Assembly (NCBI GenBank): GCA_018401885.1
Contig: JAGYKB010000001.1
Coordinates: 310,001-374,000 of the forward strand
DNA: 64,000 nt
Source of the DNA: Gammaproteobacteria bacterium
GTDB lineage: Bacteria; Pseudomonadota; Gammaproteobacteria; Pseudomonadales; Pseudohongiellaceae
Direction: 5' to 3'
Shown: positions 9,994-19,654 of the stretch, piece after piece
Layout: each line of letters begins with the position of its first letter
Position numbering within the stretch: the first letter of the stretch is position 1
Program-made: the position numbers and the translations under genes
The notes under the pieces: model-generated
Seen by the model: the letters and a program-made list of their open reading frames with translations, nothing else
Database searches by the model: none
What the model was told of the DNA's origin: nothing

Positions 9994-10020
9994 TAGGCCC
10001 TATCAGCTTGATAGGGCCTA
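9994..10020 (+). terminator. nrdA-nrdB intercistronic hairpin
   Basis: TAGGCCCTATCA and TGATAGGGCCTA form a perfect 12-bp stem with a 3-base loop, starting 4 bases after the nrdA stop. There is no T-run after it on either strand, so it is more likely an mRNA 3'-end stabiliser or partial attenuator than a full terminator. It could set the NrdA to NrdB ratio. The rest of the 211-bp gap shows nothing else. Confidence 0.55.
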
Positions 10021-10201
10021 GTAAAAAAGTTGCTAGATTAATAAAAAACAAAAGATTTAACCGACTGGTATAAAAACCGAACAGCGTAATCAAACGTAAA
10101 TTGAATGGCACATTCATAAGAATCTGACCAACAAACACGCGATAGAAAAATTTAGCTAAACAAGGCCTGTGGCCACGCTGCAGTTGATAGAGGAAATAAT
10201 C

Positions 10202-11452
10202 ATGTTGTCATGGGACGAATTCGAAACAGAAGCAAAGCCAGAAGCCGCCGCACCAGTTGTAGCAGCTGAAATTATGGCAGCAACCAAGCAGCCCGAAACG
10301 TCAACTGCGGTCTCTGACGAGAGCGACCACAACTCCGAAACCTTCATCGCCGATGAAGATGCTCTGCGCCGAGCGCAAAAAGCACTAGAAGCATTAAATA
10401 TTGCAGAGGGCTTAGAAGAGCTCGAAGGAACTGCGACGCGGGTGACAGTTGATGATAAGGCGATGATCAACTGTCGAGCAGACTTGAACCAACTCGTACC
10501 GTTTAAATACGATTGGGCATGGCAGAAATACCTAGATGGCTGCGCTAATCATTGGATGCCACAAGAAGTGAATATGAATGCTGATATCGCTCTGTGGAAA
10601 AACCCAAACGGGCTTACCCCAGACGAACGCCTCATCGTAAAACGCAACCTGGGATTCTTTTCAACAGCAGACTCGCTCGTTGCTAACAATCTGGTGTTGG
10701 CCGTTTATCGCTTAGTAACCAACCCCGAGTGCCGCCAGTATATCTTGCGCCAAGCATTCGAAGAGGCTATCCACACACACGCCTATCAATACTGTATTGA
10801 ATCACTTTCGATGGATGAGGGTGAGATCTTTAACATGTATCACGAAGTCCCCTCTGTTGCGAAAAAAGCTTCATGGGGGCTGAAATATACCCGTGAGCTA
10901 AGCGACCCCAACTTTACGACGGGCACTAAGGAAAAAGACCAAGCACTGCTCAAAAATCTCATCGCGTTCTACTGCTGCCTGGAGGGAATCTTCTTTTACT
11001 GCGGGTTCACACAGATTCTGTCGATGGGTCGCCGAAACAAAATGACCGGCACATCGGAGCAGTTTCAATACATCCTGCGTGATGAATCTATGCACCTAAA
11101 CTTCGGCATCGATATGATCAATCAGATTAAGTTCGAAAATCCGGACTTGTGGACAGACGAGCTGAAGCAAGCAGCGACGCAGATGATTTTAGAGGCTACT
11201 CAGCTTGAAATTGAGTATGCACGCGACACCATGCCTCGCGGCGTGTTGGGCATGAACGCCTCAATGATGGAAGAGTATTTGCAATTTATTGCCAACCGTC
11301 GATTAGTACAAATAGGCCTACCAGAGCAGTTTGTCGGCGCAGCAAATCCCTTCCCTTGGATGTCCGAGATTATGGATCTGCGTAAAGAGAAGAACTTTTT
11401 CGAGACCCGTGTTATCGAGTATCAGACCGGTGGCGCACTGACTTGGGATTAG
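10202..11452 (+). CDS. nrdB: Class Ia ribonucleotide reductase, beta subunit
   Basis: Small subunit that houses the diiron-tyrosyl radical used by NrdA. Ligands and radical site are visible: Asp in TADSLVANN, Glu-x-x-His plus the radical Tyr in EEAIHTHAY, Glu in CCLEGIFF, and Glu/His in RDESMHL. The track begins at a GTG, but AGAGGA lies 8 bases before the ATG of MLSWDEF, so I start there (416 aa, close to the P. aeruginosa protein). The first roughly 70 residues are acidic, Ala/Glu-rich and probably flexible. It may be read from the nrdA promoter through the intercistronic hairpin. Confidence 0.97.
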   Translation: MLSWDEFETEAKPEAAAPVVAAEIMAATKQPETSTAVSDESDHNSETFIADEDALRRAQKALEALNIAEGLEELEGTATRVTVDDKAMINCRADLNQLVPFKYDWAWQKYLDGCANHWMPQEVNMNADIALWKNPNGLTPDERLIVKRNLGFFSTADSLVANNLVLAVYRLVTNPECRQYILRQAFEEAIHTHAYQYCIESLSMDEGEIFNMYHEVPSVAKKASWGLKYTRELSDPNFTTGTKEKDQALLKNLIAFYCCLEGIFFYCGFTQILSMGRRNKMTGTSEQFQYILRDESMHLNFGIDMINQIKFENPDLWTDELKQAATQMILEATQLEIEYARDTMPRGVLGMNASMMEEYLQFIANRRLVQIGLPEQFVGAANPFPWMSEIMDLRKEKNFFETRVIEYQTGGALTWD

Positions 11453-11521
11453 TTTGCGCGTCGCAGGCAGATTCGTGGAACTGCAAACTCGACGAATAGT
11501 CCGCAACATCGCAGAGCCAAC

Positions 11522-11554
11522 CGCGACCTAGCCATTCCTGTAGGCTAGGTCGCG
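11522..11554 (+). terminator. Hairpin after nrdB
   Basis: CGCGACCTAGCC and GGCTAGGTCGCG form a perfect 12-bp GC-rich stem with a 9-base loop about 70 bp after the nrdB stop. The following T-content is weak (TTAACAG), so termination strength is uncertain. Confidence 0.6.
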
Positions 11555-11589
11555 TTAACAGAATTTGAATCTTTGCTAGAGGTTATCGC

Positions 11590-11985
11590 GTGAGCGACAG
11601 AAAAAAACAAGAGGGTAAAACGTTGGCAGAAGATTCGCAGCGAACCTTGATAACCTTAGATCAGCTTAGCCAAACCATCGAAGTTATGTCGAGTGTTGTT
11701 AACCGCCTGCGAGCGCACTTGAGCGAACAAGTGGCCGCGGCGATTAAACCCTCATCGTCCCACTCGCAGCCTTTGTGCAACAGCAGCACGAGTGAAGTTT
11801 GCGCTGCTACCGGTTCCGATAGTCGCACGCAGACCCCTGCGCACCAGAACACTGGTTCATCGACGACACTAAGCAATTCCAACGATAATGGAGGCTCTGA
11901 GAAGCCCGAAATTCGAACCAGCCTAGTCGTTGAGTTAACCGCTGACGTTGAGCTAACGCGAGACCCGCGTGTAACACTGCACTGA
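11590..11985 (+). CDS. Hypothetical protein downstream of nrdB
   Basis: I do not recognise a named family. The N-terminal 50 residues (SQRTLITLDQLSQTIEVMSSVV) look like an amphipathic helix, possibly a short coiled coil. The middle is Ser/Thr/Asn-rich low complexity and the end (SLVVELTADVELTRD) looks like a beta strand. There is no signal peptide or membrane segment. The GTG start is supported by AGAGG 8 bases upstream. The residue pattern of the first part and the ribosome binding site make it a plausible gene, but the low-complexity middle leaves doubt. Confidence 0.5.
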   Translation: MSDRKKQEGKTLAEDSQRTLITLDQLSQTIEVMSSVVNRLRAHLSEQVAAAIKPSSSHSQPLCNSSTSEVCAATGSDSRTQTPAHQNTGSSTTLSNSNDNGGSEKPEIRTSLVVELTADVELTRDPRVTLH

Positions 11986-12056
11986 TACAAGCCAGCTACT
12001 CTCGAGTGGGTGAAGAATTCACTCATCGTGTTTAGACGTTAACAAGGCTTACTCAT

Positions 12057-12716
12057 GTGAACACCACTCACCTTACAGAACCAAATTCAACCAAGTCGAC
12101 GCATCCTTACTTAGGCAAAAGAGTGGGCGCTTTAGTACTCGCTGCGGGCTTTAGCCGCCGCTTCGGGGCAAGTAAGTTGCTTGCTAAGTTCCCAGACAAC
12201 CGGCAGGTCAGCCTGCTAGAGCAGACCCTGACAAATCTGAGCACTGCATTACCGTCGATAATTGTCGTTTACCGCCCTGAACTCCGCGAACAGTTTCTCG
12301 CTATTGGCGAGCGCGTACAGGCAAAGAATCCAGACACCGCTATTTCATTCAGCGAATTCGACGACGCCGAATCAGGCATGGGTGCAAGCCTTGCACATTG
12401 TGCCAGGTCGATAACTGACTGGACCGCAGCAATTGTCTGCTTAGCAGATATGCCATACATCTTGCCATCGACGTATTCACTCCTCGCCAAAACGGTAACA
12501 AGCGACTCGATCGTCGCACCCTACTTTAATTCGGTACGGGGTCACCCCATCGCGTTCGGATCAGCTTTCTTCAATGAGTTGCGAACGCTATGCGGCGACA
12601 CGGGAGCGCGCAGCATTCTTGACAAACACAGCGCAAAAATCCTTTCTCTGGCGGTCGATGATAACGGTATACTCATCGACATAGACACCAGAGAAGACCT
12701 TAACCAACGACTATGA
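12057..12716 (+). CDS. MocA/MobA-like nucleotidyltransferase
   Basis: NTP-transferase fold protein of the MocA (molybdopterin cytidylyltransferase)/CoxI-like group, which attaches CMP to the molybdenum cofactor of xanthine oxidase-family enzymes. The nucleotide-binding motif LAAGFSRRFGASKLL is at about residues 24-38, and ADMPYI supplies the metal-binding Asp; a third block is near RGHPIAF. The length of about 219 aa is usual. The GTG start follows AAGG by 9 bases. The stop overlaps the start of the next gene by 4 bases. No molybdenum hydroxylase is nearby, but an XdhC-like maturation protein lies 13 kb downstream. The exact substrate is inferred from family only. Confidence 0.75.
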   Translation: MNTTHLTEPNSTKSTHPYLGKRVGALVLAAGFSRRFGASKLLAKFPDNRQVSLLEQTLTNLSTALPSIIVVYRPELREQFLAIGERVQAKNPDTAISFSEFDDAESGMGASLAHCARSITDWTAAIVCLADMPYILPSTYSLLAKTVTSDSIVAPYFNSVRGHPIAFGSAFFNELRTLCGDTGARSILDKHSAKILSLAVDDNGILIDIDTREDLNQRL

Positions 12717-13627
12717 CTGATCACCCGCTATTGCTCCAACAAAAGTGCGGATTTGACTCACAGATCATAAGCAGCACTCGCCTCCGCTTTGTGCGCCGGC
12801 TGAAATTTTCCTGCCTGCTCGTCTTGCTCTTTTGCTTTAACACCACACTTATCGCCGATGAGGCTCGGGCCCGCGCGGCGATGTCTAATCCTCAGAATCA
12901 CTTAGTGGCCGTATTCACGTCCAAGGGTGCGTTTTATATAGAACTCTTTAACGGACGAGCACCACGCACTGTTACACATTTTGTTGCGCTCGCGAGCGGC
13001 ACGGCGAACTTCCCCTCGAGTGACCTTCAAATCCGCTACTACGATCAATCGAGTTTTCACACTGTTATTCCGGGTCTAGCACTCTATGCTGGGAGCCCCT
13101 CGGTGAGTCGCTTCGGCTTGCAACCACCACTAATTAGCACAGAGATCGATGGCGTCGCGCTCGGCCTCGACACGCGGCCACTACTCGATAACACGGGAGA
13201 AGTTGATCGAAGTTTCGCGCTCTCAACAAGGAAAGACTTTGAGCAACAGGTACTCGCCCCACTCTACGCAGCGGCCGGTATAGAGTCGGCACAAGCGCTT
13301 AGCAATAACGCTGAGCAAATGATGCAACGTCTTCAACAGCTAAGCGTCCTTGATGCACTTTCGAACCTTGGTCACCGTTTTTCTTCGGGATTGGATACTC
13401 AACCAATAATTCAAGGGACTGTTGCACTACTGCCGACCACACCCGGCGAGATTGGCGCCGAATTCGTTATCAGCATGGTGCCGAGCCCCTGGCTCGACGG
13501 ACGAGCAACGCCTATTGGAAACGTGGTAGACGGACTGTCTGTGATCAACGAGATAGGCAGCATGAAGGTAAGCCCTGATGACGATCCAAGTCTCGCCACG
13601 ACAATTTATTCGATGCGCATTCTTTAG
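12713..13627 (+). CDS. Exported cyclophilin-fold protein, probably not a functional isomerase
   Basis: Cyclophilin-type peptidyl-prolyl isomerase fold behind a signal peptide or anchor (FSCLLVLLFCFNTTLIA, about residues 34-50), so periplasmic. Core segments match: FTSKGAFYIELFNGRAPRTVTHFV at the start and EFVISMVPSPWLDG with IGNVVDGLSVI at the end. The catalytic segment normally FHRVIPGFMIQGG reads FHTVIPGLALYAG, so the catalytic Arg and the Gln are gone. A roughly 90-residue insertion separates the halves. I infer a binding or scaffold role instead of catalysis. It overlaps the preceding gene (ATGA), implying coupled translation. Confidence 0.75.
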   Translation: MTDHPLLLQQKCGFDSQIISSTRLRFVRRLKFSCLLVLLFCFNTTLIADEARARAAMSNPQNHLVAVFTSKGAFYIELFNGRAPRTVTHFVALASGTANFPSSDLQIRYYDQSSFHTVIPGLALYAGSPSVSRFGLQPPLISTEIDGVALGLDTRPLLDNTGEVDRSFALSTRKDFEQQVLAPLYAAAGIESAQALSNNAEQMMQRLQQLSVLDALSNLGHRFSSGLDTQPIIQGTVALLPTTPGEIGAEFVISMVPSPWLDGRATPIGNVVDGLSVINEIGSMKVSPDDDPSLATTIYSMRIL

Positions 13628-13658
13628 AGAAAGGGAATAACATTCGCAGGAGATATTC

Positions 13659-13826
13659 ATGAGCCGGAAGAAGAAGGACAACGCAAAACAAGGCACCTAT
13701 GCGCTATGCATTACTATGGGTACCGTGCTCGGCTTCGGACTAGGAGTGATTTTTGATCAACTCCTCATTACCACCCTCGTTGGCGCGGCTGCGGGATTTC
13801 TCGCCGCAAAAAGACTCACCAGCTGA
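13659..13826 (+). CDS. Small membrane protein, 55 aa (not in ORF track)
   Basis: Reading from ATG 13659 gives a 55-aa protein beginning MSRKKKDNAK, with a basic head and two likely short membrane segments (about residues 14-32 and 36-50). The glycines GTVLGFGLGV and GAAAG suggest helix packing. GCAGGAG lies 7 bases before the ATG, a strong ribosome binding site. It is 31 bp after the cyclophilin gene on the same strand and ends before the convergent dinG. It is below the ORF-track length limit. I do not recognise a family; the topology resembles small AtpZ/glycine-zipper proteins only loosely. Confidence 0.7.
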   Translation: MSRKKKDNAKQGTYALCITMGTVLGFGLGVIFDQLLITTLVGAAAGFLAAKRLTS

Positions 13827-13860
13827 CACTTCCCAATCCGGCGTCCTAAGCCCCTACGAC

Positions 13861-15972
13861 TTATTTGAGCAATTCGAGGCGATAGGGTGGCAAAGATGCA
13901 AGGATTGTTCGCCCGTATCGCTGTGTAGAGAGTCGCTCGTCAAAAAGGGTGATCTTCCCGTAGTCTTTTTCATTGCGAAGTAAGCGCCCCGTAGCCTGCA
14001 CGAGTTTGAAAGCAGCATCTGGAACAGTAAGTGTCATGAAGGGATTAAGCCCCTGCTGCTCAATCCATTTAGCCAAAGTCATCTCAATCGGCTCGTTGGG
14101 TACCGCGAAAGGAATTTTAGCGATTAAGACGTGCGTGCAATATTCTCCGGGCAGATCGACACCCTCCGCAAAACTCGCAAGTCCAAATATCAAGCTCCCT
14201 TCCAACGAATCGACCCTTTGTTTATGGTATTTGATCAATTGAGATTTCTGGAAATCATCTTGGCAGAGCACACGATCAAGCCATTCGCGCGGCAGTTGCC
14301 CCATTACATCGAGCATTTGCCTGCGACTACTAAAGAGCATGAGTGATCCTGCCTGAGGATCGACAAGCCGAGGTATTGCCCCAGCAATATACGACGTGTG
14401 TTTATCAACATCGGAAGGCAAACACCCCATTTTAGGCACTGTCAGTGTCGCCACCTCACCGAAGTTAAAGGGACTTAGTATCCTTAGATACGCGGTGTGC
14501 TCGGGCAACCCGGCGCGCATTTTCAGCATGGAGAATTCCCCCAAAGCGGACAACGTAGCCGACGTTAGCACCGCACCGGCGCAGCGTTCCCATAGTCGCT
14601 CCTGCAAAGCATCTGCCGCTAATACAGGGCTTGTTGCAAGTGTAATGTCGGGAAATGCGTCGCTAGGATTGTAATTCAACCACCGCGCATTCGGCGCTTT
14701 GCCCTGCGCGTCCTCGCCTGCATAGTTTGCCCAGAGTGAAAGACAAGATTCAGCACGCTGCAGCGTACTTCCTGCTAGACCATACCACTGCTCTGCGAGC
14801 TCACGACGCGCAGGCTCTCCTCCTTCCTCCAGCGCCTCCTTGAGCTCTTCGACGACGGCGCGAACACCTGTGGCATAGCGAGTAAAAAGTGTCGCTAAAT
14901 TTTGTGCAGCAACCCTAACTGACTCTGGTATGACGCCGAGCTCAAACGCATATTGAACACGCTCCTCATAGCTCTCACCGGTGTCGGCAGCCTCCGCGAT
15001 CTGTTCGAGCAATACCCACACCACGTCGAGCTCGTTACGGAGGCTTACACCAAGGGTGATTAACGATTGCAGCGCTTTGGCATCGAGAAATTCGTCTTTG
15101 TTAAACCCTTTAAACAGCTTCTCTGATTTCTCGAGCCAACCCATGGTAGATTTAATCCGAGTCGTCGCTGCGAAATGATTGTTACTTTTTAGGGGTAAAT
15201 GATGCGCCTCATCGAAAACGTAAAGGCAGTTTTCGGGTTCGGGAAGTATTACCCCACCACCCAAGGCTAGATCGGCCAAAACCAGATCATGGTTACTCAC
15301 GATACAATCAGCTTCAGTCATCGAATCGCGTGATTGATAAAAACAGCAATTTCTAAAATTACTGCATTTCGGCCCCATACACTGTGAGTTATCCACAGTA
15401 AGAGGCTGCCAACTTTCCTCGGCGATCAACTCGTTCCAAGAATCTCTATCGCCATCCCACTCGCCCTTACTGAGCGCATCTAAGAGCTTTTCATAAATCA
15501 GTCTATCGCCGGTACTCGTGCTGCTTACGTCGTCGCCATAGAGATCCATCATCGCCTGTAGCGAGTCACTTCCGCTCAGGAGCATATCGAGTTTAGAGAG
15601 GCATAAATAACGCCCTCGCCCTTTTGCTAGCGAAACGGTGAAATCGAGTTCAGACGCTTCAAGTATTTCAGGCAAATCTTTCTGCGTAACCTGTTCCTGC
15701 AGCGCTACAGTCGCAGTGGCAATCACGACTTTTAAACCCAATTCTCGAGCTATAGGTAGAACAGCCAAAGTATAGGCCATTGTTTTACCTGTGCCGGTTC
15801 CTGCTTCGACAACAACAATAGGCGGAGGTCCGGAGTGAACCGGTAGACTGCCAAAGGCCTTGGCAATCTCGGCTATCATTAGTCTCTGTCCATAGCGCGG
15901 GGTGAGTTTTTTCGCGCTGATCATTTGCCGATAGGCGCCCTGGATCTTGTCTTTAACAGTTTGTGCTAACAT
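13861..15972 (-). CDS. dinG: ATP-dependent helicase, DinG family
   Basis: 5'-to-3' superfamily 2 DNA helicase with an iron-sulfur cluster (XPD-like), involved in resolving R-loops and damaged or colliding replication structures. Walker A is EAGTGTGKT at about residue 56. The cysteines of the Fe-S domain are in RYLCLSK and in QCMGPKCSNFRNCCF. The DEAH box is VFDEAHHL near residue 255, and helicase motif VI is QATGRLLRNE near residue 670. The length of 703 aa agrees with E. coli DinG (716). I found no LexA box (CTGT-N8-ACAG) upstream, unlike the SOS-controlled E. coli gene. Confidence 0.93.
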   Translation of the reverse strand: MLAQTVKDKIQGAYRQMISAKKLTPRYGQRLMIAEIAKAFGSLPVHSGPPPIVVVEAGTGTGKTMAYTLAVLPIARELGLKVVIATATVALQEQVTQKDLPEILEASELDFTVSLAKGRGRYLCLSKLDMLLSGSDSLQAMMDLYGDDVSSTSTGDRLIYEKLLDALSKGEWDGDRDSWNELIAEESWQPLTVDNSQCMGPKCSNFRNCCFYQSRDSMTEADCIVSNHDLVLADLALGGGVILPEPENCLYVFDEAHHLPLKSNNHFAATTRIKSTMGWLEKSEKLFKGFNKDEFLDAKALQSLITLGVSLRNELDVVWVLLEQIAEAADTGESYEERVQYAFELGVIPESVRVAAQNLATLFTRYATGVRAVVEELKEALEEGGEPARRELAEQWYGLAGSTLQRAESCLSLWANYAGEDAQGKAPNARWLNYNPSDAFPDITLATSPVLAADALQERLWERCAGAVLTSATLSALGEFSMLKMRAGLPEHTAYLRILSPFNFGEVATLTVPKMGCLPSDVDKHTSYIAGAIPRLVDPQAGSLMLFSSRRQMLDVMGQLPREWLDRVLCQDDFQKSQLIKYHKQRVDSLEGSLIFGLASFAEGVDLPGEYCTHVLIAKIPFAVPNEPIEMTLAKWIEQQGLNPFMTLTVPDAAFKLVQATGRLLRNEKDYGKITLFDERLSTQRYGRTILASLPPYRLELLK

Positions 15973-16321
15973 GCTCTTCCAAGGTCTGTATTACTGGTTG
16001 ATTCGGCTGCGAGAGATTAAAACAGCGTAGTTTGCTTAGCCGAGGTCCTGTCAAAAGACTGAGGGCTTTGATAAACACTTTGTTCGTTCTAGGCCCGTCT
16101 TTCGAGTATAGCAGCAAGGGTCTCATAGACCGAAAAATAGTGGTTAACAGACTGAAGGATTCTTTTCAGCACTCTGCTTACCCTCGGCAAAGCAATCAAG
16201 TTACCTTTTGATGAGCCTTCGGCCATCAAAAGAGATCAAGATTACAGCAATTCTTTATGCCTGCAGGGATTCAACATCTGATAAACTCTCAGCGTACTCG
16301 AAATCACATACGGTTTACGCT
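15973..16321. other. Intergenic region between dinG and the DUF349 gene
   Basis: About 350 bp between divergent genes. The ORF track extends the DUF349 frame back to 16208, but that stretch lacks a ribosome binding site and reads unlike the family. It must hold both promoters. I see only a small repeat (CTGAA / TTCAG near 16150-16170) and no convincing LexA or other known operator. Confidence 0.5.
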
Positions 16322-18466
16322 ATGACATCAACAGACACTCTAACCTCGGAAGATCCAGCGACAGCCACACCTGCCGTAACAGAAACTGAAGACGCCGCAG
16401 ACACTTCTGGGGCCACTGCTGCTGTTACGCCAACGACTGAAACTGCGTCGCAGCCCTCTATGGAATCAGACGAACAAGACACGCCTGCAAAGCCGAAAAC
16501 CGAAGCAGTTGCCAGCCGCGAGAAAACGCAGCCGATTTATGCAGACCCCATTGCTGAACTCAGTGTTTTGGCGCCCCTTATTAAAGCGCTGACCGCTAAA
16601 CAAACGACAGAAATAAATTCGCTAGGGAACAGGCTGGGGGAAATTCGCAAACAACTCCCTTCGGATGCCTCGCTCGCTAAGGATAAGGGGCAGGAGCTAC
16701 ATGCGGAAATGGTTGCTCTTCTCGCCAACAACAAAGCGCATCAAGAAGAGATGAGCGCCAAGGCCAACACATATATCGAGGAACTAAAAATCGCGCTGGA
16801 CGGAGGACATTCGGATGCAAGTCTATCTGCGTGGGATAAGATCCAGACTGCACTGATACCTCTTAGCGGTAAGTTGCGCAACGGTGTACAGAAACAGTTA
16901 AATGAGCACCGGGCCCGCTATCAAGAACTTAAAGACTGGAAACTTTTCGCCTCAGCTGAAAAAAAGAAAGAGCTCATCGCTGCCATGCAACTCCTTGTAG
17001 AGTCAGAAATTCAGGGAGCCGAGCGAGCTAAGGCAATCAGTACCGCACATCAAGAATGGAAGACGCTTGGCCGATCCCAGCAGAATGAATCGCTCTGGAA
17101 AAAGTTTAAGAAGCTCTCTGATGAAGCCTATGCCCCATGCAAAGATCACTTTAAACAGCGCAAGCAAGCGCTGGTGGAAAATTTTGCTAGTCGCGTCGCT
17201 CTCTGCACACAGCTCGAAGCCGATCTAGAACGTTTCGGTGCTAGTGAGAAGAACGACGGCGAAACGACTCAGTCGGAAGAAAGCATTAAGGCGGCGCAGC
17301 AGCGCCAATCGGCTGAAATCGGTGCAATAATTACTGCCGCGGAACAACGCTGGAAAGAGACCGCACCGGTTGAACAGGCGAAAATAAAAGAGCTACAGAA
17401 GCACTACTATGGCCTGCTAAACGCGCTTCGCAAAGTTAGACGCGAGACAAGTCAAGAGAATGCAAAACGCAAACAGGATGCGATTGCGAAAGCCGAGTCC
17501 CTAGCTGCGTCTGAGGACCGAGGTGAGGCGATGCGAGCAGCGAAGGAGTTACAACGTCAATGGAAAGAGATTGGTCCCACTACTCACAAAGATGACCAGA
17601 ATTACTGGCGCTCTTTCCGCGCTGCCTGTGACAGCATTTTCGCGCGCGACTCGGCAGACAAACCAGAATCAAGGCCGCGCAGAGAAAACTCTTCAGGACG
17701 CAATTCAAAACCCGCAGCTGTAGACATCACCAAAATCAGCCAAGAACTGGATAACCTTCTTACCGAGCTTGAGACCCTTCTCGGAGTCGACGATGAAGCG
17801 TTTAGACAAGCACGGGATCGCTATCAAGACTTGTCACAACAGTTCTCTGCAGCCTTGAACCCCAAGCTCGGCAAACGCGGCATGGACTATAAAGAGCGGT
17901 TCACTACTCTCAAACGACGGTTCGATACCCGCTACAAGTCGCTTCCAGACAAAAAGCAGCAGCAGAGAATTGAAACGGTTACTGCTCTCACAAGTCGACT
18001 CGATGTGTTTGAACAAAGCCTACTTACCACTCAAACGAGCGAAGAATTCCACGCAGTAAAGACTGCATTCGATATCGAAGACTGGCGAGCACAGGTCCGT
18101 CCTGATGATACATCTCTCACGACTATCCTAGACGAGCGTTTGGACTCACTACTAAACGCGAACGCGGCCAGCGACTTAGAGAAGCTGAGTAGTGAAGCGG
18201 CTCAGCAGGCGAGGAGACTGTGCACGGAGTTGGAAATAAGCGCCAATGTTGAAACCCCCTCAGCTGATCAGCCGCTTCGCATGCAGTTGCAACTTGAGCA
18301 ACTTAAAGCTGTATTCGGTCAGGCAAAGCGCTCCGCGGCAGACGTAATTAAGCACTCGCGAGATGAGCAGTTAAGACTTAAGTGTTTAGGCCCGTTACCG
18401 AAGGCTCAGCGAGAAGAGTTAAGTGCGCGATTTGACGTGGCGGCTGCGAAGCTCAGTCGAGGTTAG
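16322..18466 (+). CDS. DUF349 repeat protein
   Basis: Large, charged, almost wholly helical cytosolic protein with repeated DUF349 units. Two clear copies are HQEWKTLGRS...LWKKFKKLSDEAY and LQRQWKEIGPT...YWRSFRAACD, with more divergent copies before and after. The first roughly 85 residues are Thr/Ala/Glu-rich low complexity. DUF349 proteins are widespread in Gammaproteobacteria and their role is not established. I start at MTSTDTL, which gives 714 aa; upstream codons in the track look non-coding, though no strong ribosome binding site marks either choice. It is divergent from dinG and convergent with the acyltransferase gene. Confidence 0.8.
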   Translation: MTSTDTLTSEDPATATPAVTETEDAADTSGATAAVTPTTETASQPSMESDEQDTPAKPKTEAVASREKTQPIYADPIAELSVLAPLIKALTAKQTTEINSLGNRLGEIRKQLPSDASLAKDKGQELHAEMVALLANNKAHQEEMSAKANTYIEELKIALDGGHSDASLSAWDKIQTALIPLSGKLRNGVQKQLNEHRARYQELKDWKLFASAEKKKELIAAMQLLVESEIQGAERAKAISTAHQEWKTLGRSQQNESLWKKFKKLSDEAYAPCKDHFKQRKQALVENFASRVALCTQLEADLERFGASEKNDGETTQSEESIKAAQQRQSAEIGAIITAAEQRWKETAPVEQAKIKELQKHYYGLLNALRKVRRETSQENAKRKQDAIAKAESLAASEDRGEAMRAAKELQRQWKEIGPTTHKDDQNYWRSFRAACDSIFARDSADKPESRPRRENSSGRNSKPAAVDITKISQELDNLLTELETLLGVDDEAFRQARDRYQDLSQQFSAALNPKLGKRGMDYKERFTTLKRRFDTRYKSLPDKKQQQRIETVTALTSRLDVFEQSLLTTQTSEEFHAVKTAFDIEDWRAQVRPDDTSLTTILDERLDSLLNANAASDLEKLSSEAAQQARRLCTELEISANVETPSADQPLRMQLQLEQLKAVFGQAKRSAADVIKHSRDEQLRLKCLGPLPKAQREELSARFDVAAAKLSRG

Positions 18467-18502
18467 ACGGAAAAAGTAAATTTAACCGGCCCAATAAAAA
18501 GT

Positions 18503-19654
18503 TTACTCAGCCTCTACTTTAAGCAGCACGCTATTCGCATAGCTTCGGAGCCAATAATTTCGAAGTTCAGCGGCTACGGTATTCAAGCGCTCCTCAAAGG
18601 CAGCTAAATCTGCGGGGTTAGCCTGCCAATTCTCTAGAGCTCTACGCGCATGAAGACTTTCTGCCTCGGTAAGCATGTCATTCGCGAGGAGGCACTGAAG
18701 TGAGAGATAGTTAATGTCCTGAAGTCGATAGTTAGCCAGAATTTGTGCATCTATGCTCGCGGCTATCGTCTCTGGATCGTCGGTATCGAGCACTAGCTCT
18801 TGCCCGAAAGCGACATGCACGGCTCCTTTCTGACCCATCATGCCCGTGACGATCGAGCGTATATCACTGCCTTCGTCCTTTTGAAACTCTCCCTCTGTTG
18901 CACGTATATAAAGCTCCTGCGCTTTCAGCGTATCGCATGCGTCATATTGATAAGAGAGAGTTACTGGCACTATGTTTAGCCGCGCTAAACTCTCACGCAT
19001 AGGTTCCTTGCGATGTGCGATTGCGAGCATTTTCAATAGTGCAGGGTCAGTTCTGTCGATTCCATCTTTCGCGCGCCCCTCGCGCTGCGCGATCCACACA
19101 TTATTCTTGGTCTCGATACAGTGATGAATGTATTCGGAGAGCAATCGTAGCGAAGCCAGCAGCTCACGCCCCTTAACCGATCGCTTGACGATGAAGCTTT
19201 TATTTAGCCTCATCAAATCCGATACAAAAGGCTTTTTTAGCAAATTGTCGCCAATCGCTATTTGCAGTGTTTCGAATCCAGCATGATAAAGCATGTAATT
19301 CACAAAAGCGGGGTCCATGGCAATGTCGCGATGATTACAAATAAAGACATAGCTTCGATCGGGATTGAGATTCTCCAGACCCGAATGCGTGAGCGAGGTT
19401 GTCGTCTCCTCAATCATCTTATCCATATACTTAGCAATGACGTGCTGTATTGCTCTTATGCTATCAACGCCACGAAGCTGCTTAGTCAGTGTGTATTTGG
19501 CGAGGCGCCGTGTTAGAGAAGGAAGGATTCGAGAGAGTTTTGGTGCGTAGAAGTGCGCGATACTGTCGAGCATGTCAGAATCCCGCAGGAGCGACGCCAG
19601 CACTGTCGCCACCTCAGCATCTTGATAAGGCCTGATTTCTTGAAACTTATCCAT
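18503..19654 (-). CDS. Glycerolipid acyltransferase family protein
   Basis: Belongs to the PlsC/PlsB superfamily of acyl-CoA or acyl-ACP glycerol-phosphate acyltransferases. The catalytic block is NHRDIAMDPAF at about residues 106-116, the HRDIxxD variant found in a subset of bacterial members rather than classical Hx4D. The later IAQREGRAKDG matches the FPEGTRS-type acyl-acceptor block. There is no clear membrane helix. Length 383 aa from the ATG of MDKFQ, chosen because GAGGA precedes it; the upstream GTG in the track is less likely. It lies 91 bp after sbcB on the same strand. The physiological acceptor is unknown. Confidence 0.72.
   Translation of the reverse strand: MDKFQEIRPYQDAEVATVLASLLRDSDMLDSIAHFYAPKLSRILPSLTRRLAKYTLTKQLRGVDSIRAIQHVIAKYMDKMIEETTTSLTHSGLENLNPDRSYVFICNHRDIAMDPAFVNYMLYHAGFETLQIAIGDNLLKKPFVSDLMRLNKSFIVKRSVKGRELLASLRLLSEYIHHCIETKNNVWIAQREGRAKDGIDRTDPALLKMLAIAHRKEPMRESLARLNIVPVTLSYQYDACDTLKAQELYIRATEGEFQKDEGSDIRSIVTGMMGQKGAVHVAFGQELVLDTDDPETIAASIDAQILANYRLQDINYLSLQCLLANDMLTEAESLHARRALENWQANPADLAAFEERLNTVAAELRNYWLRSYANSVLLKVEAE

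Noticed and set aside
12057-12716. MocA-like protein as CofC (2-phospholactate guanylyltransferase) for F420 synthesis
   Set aside because: CofC shares the fold, but the LAAGFSRRFGASKLL motif is that of MocA/MobA, and the gene is 29 kb from fbiC.
15973-16321. LexA box upstream of dinG
   Set aside because: I found no CTGT-N8-ACAG match in the divergent region.
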